NCBI GenBank assembly: GCA_003162615.1
Contig: PMNG01000083.1
Span: 1 to 10,889, forward strand
Source: Methanothrix sp.
GTDB lineage: Archaea > Halobacteriota > Methanosarcinia > Methanotrichales > Methanotrichaceae
Direction: 5' to 3'
DNA: 10,889 nucleotides
How positions within the stretch are numbered: position 1 is the first letter of the stretch; every line of letters begins with the position of its first letter. Shown here in pieces: positions 6,319 through 10,889 of this stretch. A model generated the notes under the pieces. The model was not told the DNA's origin. It was given only the letters and a program-made list of their open reading frames with translations, and did not search any database. Made by a program: the position numbers and the translations under genes.

Positions 6319-6833
6319 CGGGAAAGAGAACTCGGATCATCAATGATCCCTCAGACCTGGTCCCTCTGCTACAAGCTTTCGGCTCAGAGATCCACAAGAA
6401 AGCCTTCGATGAGCTGAACAAAGGCTGGCGCACAGAGCGTGAACTAGTTGATATAATCGGGAATGAGAGCAGCGTTCACAGGTCCATAAGCTTACTTCGC
6501 AAAAGTGGGCTAGTGGAAACCAAATGGAAGATGCCCGAACCTGGGGCAAGCCCGGAAAAGGAATACCATTCCACTTACTCCCGGATCCAAGCAAGTTTTG
6601 GGGCTTCCATGGAGGATCTGAGCGAAATCATAAGGCTGACCTTTATGTCGGAAGAAGAGCTGCGTGACGTGACGGAAAAGATTCTGACGATTGTCAAGCA
6701 GGGAGACACATCATTGACGAACCTTTCCAGGGAACTGGGGTTGAGCCAGGTCTTCATCCGGGGCGTCTCCAAGAGGGCAGAAGGTCTAACTGTGAGGGGC
6801 CAACGGATAGAGCTTTACGACGAGGAGCACTGA
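6315..6833 (+). CDS. Predicted transcriptional regulator with two winged-helix domains
   Basis: Encodes 172 residues. An ArsR-like winged helix spans about 14-95: residues 26-48 form the first helices, SSVHRSISLLRKSGLVE (52-68) fits a recognition helix and turn, and a wing follows around KEYHSTYSRIQ. After a linker helix (about 97-122), residues about 120-168 look like a second HTH with LTNLSRELGLSQVFIRGVSKR as helix-turn-helix and VRGQRIELYD as its wing. The paired domains suggest a DNA- or RNA-binding protein with no enzymatic part. It starts with GTG behind GAGGT. Its stop codon directly abuts the ATG of the next gene, so the two are translationally coupled in a unit with the helicase. I do not recognise a named family, and any target, including self-regulation of this operon, is inference. 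Confidence 0.7.
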   Translation: MTGKRTRIINDPSDLVPLLQAFGSEIHKKAFDELNKGWRTERELVDIIGNESSVHRSISLLRKSGLVETKWKMPEPGASPEKEYHSTYSRIQASFGASMEDLSEIIRLTFMSEEELRDVTEKILTIVKQGDTSLTNLSRELGLSQVFIRGVSKRAEGLTVRGQRIELYDEEH

Positions 6834-7622
6834 ATGGTAAACATCCTCCAGAGCAAGCGGGAGAGCTCTCGATTTCAGATCCTTGTAGAAATAGCCGCCC
6901 ACCAGCCCAATCTGCGTCAGAAGGAAGTTGCAGAACGTCTGGGGGTTACGCCACAGGCCATATCTGAATACATAAAGGAGCTGGTAGCTAACGGACTTGT
7001 CACCACGGACGGCCGGATGCGCTACAGCATCACCAAGGAAGGCGTAGAGTGGCTCCTGGAGGGTGCCGCTGAGCTCAAACGCTATGCAAGAGTGGTCATG
7101 GAGGACATAATCAGCCATGTTTCTGTCTGGACGGCGTTGGCGGAAGCCGATCTGGTCGAAGGCGAACGGGTCTCCCTGGAGATGCGAGGCGGTTTGCTCT
7201 ATGCCAATAGAAAAGAAGGAATAGAAGCAAGCGGCATAACGATCTCTGATGCCAGAGCAGGAGAGGACGTGGGAGTATCCGACCTCAAGGGCCTGATCAG
7301 CCTTGATGAGGGAGTGATCATCGTTGCTAAGGTCCCGCGTGTCCAGGTCGGTGGCTCTCGAAAGGTAGACATCAACACCCTGAAAACCTTGGTCTCCGGT
7401 GAAAGAATGATCGGTGCCCTGGGGATCGAAGCCCTGGTGGCTTTGAGGAAGGCTGGGAGAGAGCCGGACGTGATCTTCGGAGCTAAAGAGTCGGCTGTTG
7501 AAGCAGCATTTCACGGGATAAATTCAGTTATAGCGAGCGTCGACGAGCAAGTACCGAGTCTTCTGGAACGTCTGGAGTCAGAAGGATTGAAGTACGAGCT
7601 GGTCGACTTGACAACGGTTTGA
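6834..7622 (+). CDS. HTH regulator with uncharacterised C-terminal domain (DUF7839-like)
   Basis: A 262-residue protein. Residues about 9-70 form a MarR/ArsR-like winged helix: RFQILVEIAAHQPNLRQKEVAERLG, then a recognition helix TPQAISEYIKELVANGLV (39-56), then a wing ending in YSITKEGVEWL. Residues about 105-262 form a mixed alpha/beta domain of unknown role, with segments DEGVIIVAKVP, ALGIEALVAL and DVIFGAKESAVEAAFHGINSV. Such a domain could sense a ligand, but I see no known ligand motif. It resembles archaeal HTH proteins labelled DUF7839, from memory and with modest confidence. It begins on the base after the preceding stop, with GGAG just upstream, and ends one base before the helicase ATG. 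The packing implies co-expression and probably a shared function with the helicase. Confidence 0.75.
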   Translation: MVNILQSKRESSRFQILVEIAAHQPNLRQKEVAERLGVTPQAISEYIKELVANGLVTTDGRMRYSITKEGVEWLLEGAAELKRYARVVMEDIISHVSVWTALAEADLVEGERVSLEMRGGLLYANRKEGIEASGITISDARAGEDVGVSDLKGLISLDEGVIIVAKVPRVQVGGSRKVDINTLKTLVSGERMIGALGIEALVALRKAGREPDVIFGAKESAVEAAFHGINSVIASVDEQVPSLLERLESEGLKYELVDLTTV

Positions 7623-7623
7623 G

Positions 7624-10059
7624 ATGTCTTTTCAGGTTCTGGCTCAGGCCGATAGGTCCAGAATATTGCTTCTGCCATTGAGGGACGGAAAGGCCCTTTT
7701 TGAAGGGTATCTCAGGCTGAAGGATATGCCCCAGGGTCCGAGAGTTTTCAAGTTTCTGGTAAAGGATGATACTGAGAGATATCTACCACCGGAAGATGCG
7801 ACAAAGCTCCTGCGCCAGGCTGGAGCCATATACATTGCCAGAGGCGAAGCGATTGTCGAGAAGAAGTTTCTGGAGCTGCTGGACGCCTACCAGCTCCCTT
7901 ACAGAAGGGTTTCGGTCTGCAACCACTGCCTTGGCGAGAAGAGGTTTACCTCTGTAGGGAGCAGCGCCATATCCTACAAGGGAGCCAAGATCTGTGAGAA
8001 CTGCGCTGCAGCGGAGCTGATCAGGGAAGCGGACTTCCGGGGTCTCAGCAGGCCTGCCAAGGCCCATCTGGCTCGAATTCTGAGAAAACGGAGGAACCTG
8101 GACGACGTTTTAGGCCTCCTTAATTTGCAGAGGCTTGACCCAGAGCTGACCAGGTTCGACACTATACCCGCCAGTAGGGACGAGATCACCATGAACCTGG
8201 AAGAAGTGGATCTTCCCGAAAAGCTGAGAATTGTACTCATGAGGAGGCTGAAGAATCTTCTGCCAGTCCAGACCAAGTCGGTCCAGGCAGGTCTGCTTGA
8301 GGGAAAGAGCCAGTTGGTCGTGTCAGCAACTGCTACCGGAAAGAGCCTCATTGGGGAGATGGCCGGGATAAAGAACCTTCTGGAAGGAAAGGGCAAGCTC
8401 CTTTTTCTGGTTCCCCTTGTCGCCCTGGCCAATCAGAAGTTCGATCAGCTATCCGCTTACAACGAGCTCGGATTTAACACATCCATACGCGTCGGAGTCA
8501 GCCGGATCAAGCTTGGGCATGGGAGGAAGATGCACCAGGATCTTGGCGCTGACATAATTGCAGGCACCTACGAGGGCATAGATCAGGTCATACGCACCAG
8601 GAAGAGCCTGGGAAAAGTGGGAACGGTCGTGATAGATGAAGTCCACATGTTGGAGGACGCTGAACGGGGCCATCGGCTGGCTGGCATGATCGCCAGGCTG
8701 AAGCTCGTTGCTCCTGAGGCACAGTTCATCTTCTTATCCGCGACGGTTGGAAACCCAGGGGCGCTCGCAAAGCGCCTGGACGCGACTCTCGTGGAGCACG
8801 AGGTCAGGCCTGTGTCTATCGAGCGCCACCTTATATTCTCCTCAGGAGTTGAGAAGCGCAGGCTTATGAGAGAGCTGGTCAAAGAGGCCCAGGCTCATAC
8901 ATCCTCAACGGGCTACAAAGGTCAGACCATAATCTTCACCAACTCCAGGAAAAACTGCTTCAACCTTGCCCAGGCTATACCGGGAGCTGCCCCTTACCAT
9001 GCAGGCCTTCAGTACAACGAGCGCAAACGAACTGAGGAGATGTTCGGCCAAGGAAAGATCAACACCGTTGTCACTACGGCCGCCCTGGCAGCAGGCGTCG
9101 ACTTCCCCGCGTCTCAGGTTATCTTCGAATCCCTGGCTATGGGCATAGAGTGGCTGAACGTCCACGAGTTCAACCAGATGCTAGGGCGAGCAGGCCGGCC
9201 GGGTTACCACGACAAAGGGCTGGTGTACATCCTGGCCGAGCCCGGTCGCAAATTTTCGTCGTCTCGCGGCGAAACGGAGGACGAGATGGCCATCCATCTC
9301 CTGAACGGAGAGATGGAGGACGTGGCTCCCGAGTTCGACGAGGCCCAGCAGATGGAGGAGGTCCTGGCAAACGCCGTTGCTGCGCGAAATCGGCAGGAGC
9401 TTGAGAAGCTGCACAAGCTTACTCTGGGTTTGGACGACCTGGAAACTTCCCTGAAGGCTTTGGGCAAGGCCGGCCTGATCAAAGGGACAGAGCCGACCCG
9501 CTTAGGGTCAGCGGCTTCTGCCCATTTCCTTTCACCAGACGAGGTCAAGACAATTGTAGAGCAGCTCCAGAAGGGCAAGCCGCCTCTCGAAGTTGCAGTA
9601 GCCATTGAGGGCTTTGAGAACCTTTACCTGAAGTTCGCCGAGCGCATCTCAACGGCTCTTAGGATGCCTATCTCCCAGCGCGCCCTGCACGGCTCATTCC
9701 TGGACCTGCTATCCAGTGCAGAACTGAACGACCTGGAGAGGAAACTTCAGAGGCAGTGCCTGGACTTCGCCAAGGACTTTCTCCGCTGCACCTGCATGGA
9801 TGCTCCTTACTGCGGCTGCCCCCAGAAGAATATCTCCCTGAAGATCCTGGATTTGCGATCTGAGGGCAAGAGCCCTGATGAGATCATCGACTATTTCAGC
9901 GATAGATACGGGATGTATGCCTACCAGGGCGACCTCATAAACTGGCTGGACCAGATTGTGCGATACCTTGAGGCCATCGAAGCTGTTGCAAAGGTCATGG
10001 GCAAGGCGGAGGCGGCGAAGGATGCAGGGGAGAGGAAGAAGAAGGTGGAAGGAGAGTGA
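7624..10059 (+). CDS. Ski2-like SF2 DEAD/DEAH-box helicase with N-terminal zinc finger
   Basis: The 811-residue protein has an N-terminal domain (about 1-200; DUF5814-like) with a C4 zinc finger: C99-x2-C102 and C124-x2-C127. The helicase core follows. It has motif I TATGKS (236-241), motif II DEVH (338-341), motif III SAT (372-374), motif IV near IIFTNSRKNC, motif V in AALAAGVDFPA, and motif VI QMLGRAGRPG (518-527), as in Ski2/Hel308-type enzymes. The C-terminal helical part has a Cys cluster: C712, then C722-x-C724-x5-C730-x-C732. A Lys/Glu-rich tail ends the protein. The architecture resembles ASH-Ski2, the euryarchaeal helicase that works with aRNase J and the exosome in RNA decay; I infer the same role but cannot exclude DNA repair. 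It is the last gene of a three-gene unit, one base after the HTH gene. Confidence 0.88.
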   Translation: MSFQVLAQADRSRILLLPLRDGKALFEGYLRLKDMPQGPRVFKFLVKDDTERYLPPEDATKLLRQAGAIYIARGEAIVEKKFLELLDAYQLPYRRVSVCNHCLGEKRFTSVGSSAISYKGAKICENCAAAELIREADFRGLSRPAKAHLARILRKRRNLDDVLGLLNLQRLDPELTRFDTIPASRDEITMNLEEVDLPEKLRIVLMRRLKNLLPVQTKSVQAGLLEGKSQLVVSATATGKSLIGEMAGIKNLLEGKGKLLFLVPLVALANQKFDQLSAYNELGFNTSIRVGVSRIKLGHGRKMHQDLGADIIAGTYEGIDQVIRTRKSLGKVGTVVIDEVHMLEDAERGHRLAGMIARLKLVAPEAQFIFLSATVGNPGALAKRLDATLVEHEVRPVSIERHLIFSSGVEKRRLMRELVKEAQAHTSSTGYKGQTIIFTNSRKNCFNLAQAIPGAAPYHAGLQYNERKRTEEMFGQGKINTVVTTAALAAGVDFPASQVIFESLAMGIEWLNVHEFNQMLGRAGRPGYHDKGLVYILAEPGRKFSSSRGETEDEMAIHLLNGEMEDVAPEFDEAQQMEEVLANAVAARNRQELEKLHKLTLGLDDLETSLKALGKAGLIKGTEPTRLGSAASAHFLSPDEVKTIVEQLQKGKPPLEVAVAIEGFENLYLKFAERISTALRMPISQRALHGSFLDLLSSAELNDLERKLQRQCLDFAKDFLRCTCMDAPYCGCPQKNISLKILDLRSEGKSPDEIIDYFSDRYGMYAYQGDLINWLDQIVRYLEAIEAVAKVMGKAEAAKDAGERKKKVEGE

Positions 10060-10077
10060 GCCCCATCTTCACGAAGC

Positions 10078-10102
10078 GATATTACGTCGAGTGATATTAC
10101 GT
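10078..10102. repeat. Direct repeat GATATTACGT x2 (15-base period)
   Basis: GATATTACGT occurs at 10078-10087 and 10093-10102 in the gap between the converging helicase and trpS genes. Bases around it also match partly. It could be a paired protein-binding site or a small duplication. Confidence 0.6.
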
Positions 10103-10111
10103 AAAGCGTGT

Positions 10112-10147
10112 GATGTGAACATCTTAATTGCTTCTGTGGATCACATC
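10112..10147. terminator. Hairpin between converging genes, possible bidirectional terminator
   Basis: GATGTGA (10112-10118) is the exact reverse complement of TCACATC (10141-10147), giving a 7-bp stem with a 22-base loop. The right arm overlaps the trpS stop codon (TGA on the minus strand at 10141-10143). An alternative small hairpin uses GATGT (10112-10116) and ACATC (10119-10123). No long U-run follows on either strand, so termination strength is doubtful. Confidence 0.35.
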
Positions 10148-10889
10148 TTTATCCCGAACTCGGGCAACCTCTCCTTTGCAGCCTCCCTGGCCTTCTGGTG
10201 CTCCGCCAGGAAAATCTGAATCCTCTCAGCAACTTCTTTCTTACAGGTCCCGCACATCTTGGTTCCGTTTCTGCACTGCTCGTAAAGTTCTGAAAGCTCC
10301 GAGTCGTCATCGGAGAGGTGGAAAACCAGGAACTCATAAACTGAGCACTTCTCTGGCTCGCCGCCGAGCTTCTTCTGCTCTGACAGGCTCTGCTTGCCTC
10401 CTGTGATGGCCTTCATGATCTTCTTAGCGGCGGCTTTCGGGTCCTCTGTGAGGGCGATATGGCTCTCGGGCTTGGATGAGGACATCTTGCCTCCTGCGAG
10501 ACCTGTCATGAACCTGTGATAGATGGACGCCGGCGGGATGAAGCCGTACTCTCCGTGGTCAGTTTCCACTTTTATTATGAGCCGGTCGATCTCCTCCAGC
10601 AAGGACCCGGATCGAAGACCGTCCAGGTCTTTTATACCCAGGACATCTATGTGCTCTTCGTACCTTTTGACTTTCTGGTAGCCTGCGGACCGAAGGGCCT
10701 TCTCTGCGGCGATCATCAGATCAACACCCGCAGACTTTCCTCTGATGCTTACATATTCCTCTCGACGCTCCACCAGGAACTTTCTCATCCGGTAGGCCAA
10801 GTCCCGTGTGAGCTTTATGTGAGGGTCTTGGTCTGCGCCAACCGGGATAACTACGGGCTTGGGCCCACCGTACTCCTCAAGCTGGGGGT
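10141..10889 (-). CDS. trpS: Tryptophanyl-tRNA synthetase, C-terminal part (cut by the window edge)
   Basis: Class I aminoacyl-tRNA synthetase that charges tRNA-Trp with tryptophan in the cytoplasm. The frame is open to the right edge and shows 248 residues; the N-terminus with the HIGH-type motif is outside. The visible part begins with PQLEEYGGPKPVVIPV and the highly typical GADQDPHIKLTRD (10801-10839). The KMSKS-type loop is KMSSSK at 10471-10488. A helical C-terminal region follows with CGTCKKEVAERIQ and ends FGIKM. The TTG at 10798-10800 is not the start, because conserved TrpRS sequence continues upstream of it. This form, with KMSSSKPESHIALT, matches archaeal TrpRS. It is convergent with the helicase gene, about 81 bases apart. 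Nothing looks broken in the visible part. Confidence 0.95.
   Translation of the reverse strand, partial: PQLEEYGGPKPVVIPVGADQDPHIKLTRDLAYRMRKFLVERREEYVSIRGKSAGVDLMIAAEKALRSAGYQKVKRYEEHIDVLGIKDLDGLRSGSLLEEIDRLIIKVETDHGEYGFIPPASIYHRFMTGLAGGKMSSSKPESHIALTEDPKAAAKKIMKAITGGKQSLSEQKKLGGEPEKCSVYEFLVFHLSDDDSELSELYEQCRNGTKMCGTCKKEVAERIQIFLAEHQKAREAAKERLPEFGIKM

Noticed and set aside
6786..7514. 242-codon minus-strand open frame opposite the HTH gene
   Set aside because: Antisense to a coupled operon gene with a clear winged helix; the product has no domain pattern and its start has no supported promoter or ribosome binding site.
10141..10800. trpS starting at the TTG at 10800
   Set aside because: The frame continues to the window edge with the conserved GADQDPHIKLTRD segment, so the TTG is an internal Leu codon.
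1..10889. CRISPR array, tRNA or rRNA gene, insertion sequence, prophage or defence island
   Set aside because: I saw no regular spaced repeats, cloverleaf-like sequence, transposase or integrase motifs. The genes present are core archaeal functions.

Overview
This is an ordinary-looking chromosomal segment of a euryarchaeon, most likely an acetoclastic or related methanogen of the Methanosarcinales/Methanotrichales type. The evidence is a proteasome beta subunit with an archaeal propeptide, an archaeal KH-KH-metallo-beta-lactamase RNase (aCPSF1/FttA), a PIN-ATPase-KH protein, a DUF63 membrane protein, archaeal BRE/TATA promoters and GGAGGTG-type ribosome binding sites. The genus is an inference from gene content, not a measurement. 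There are no mobile elements, CRISPR arrays, rRNAs or recognisable tRNAs.

Layout. A small winged-helix protein gene (24-389) is followed by a 249-base gap with a long imperfect inverted repeat and a candidate promoter. Next come a PIN/ATPase/KH protein (639-2444) and, convergent to it, a DUF63 multi-pass membrane protein on the minus strand (2588-3418). A short divergent promoter region (3419-3570) leads rightward into the proteasome beta subunit (3571-4194) and, 20 bases on, the transcription-termination/RNA 3'-end nuclease aCPSF1/FttA (4215-6122), which starts with TTG. After a 192-base AT-rich gap comes a tight three-gene unit: a protein with two predicted HTH domains (6315-6833), an HTH protein with an uncharacterised C-terminal domain (6834-7622), and a large Ski2-like SF2 helicase with an N-terminal C4 zinc finger and a C-terminal Cys cluster (7624-10059). 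A convergent tryptophanyl-tRNA synthetase gene (10141 to the right edge, minus strand) is cut by the window end.

How they fit together. The middle of the window is an information-processing and turnover neighbourhood. The proteasome catalytic subunit handles protein turnover, the aCPSF1 endonuclease cleaves nascent RNA at U-rich sites, and the zinc-finger Ski2-like helicase may act in RNA decay or processing. The two HTH genes packed against the helicase are candidates for its dedicated regulators or nucleic-acid-binding partners. I found no clear new multi-gene defence or metabolic system. The most interesting items are the helicase/double-HTH operon with its possible 7-codon leader ORF, the U-tract and TTG start in front of the termination factor gene, and the structured intergenic element at 460-534.
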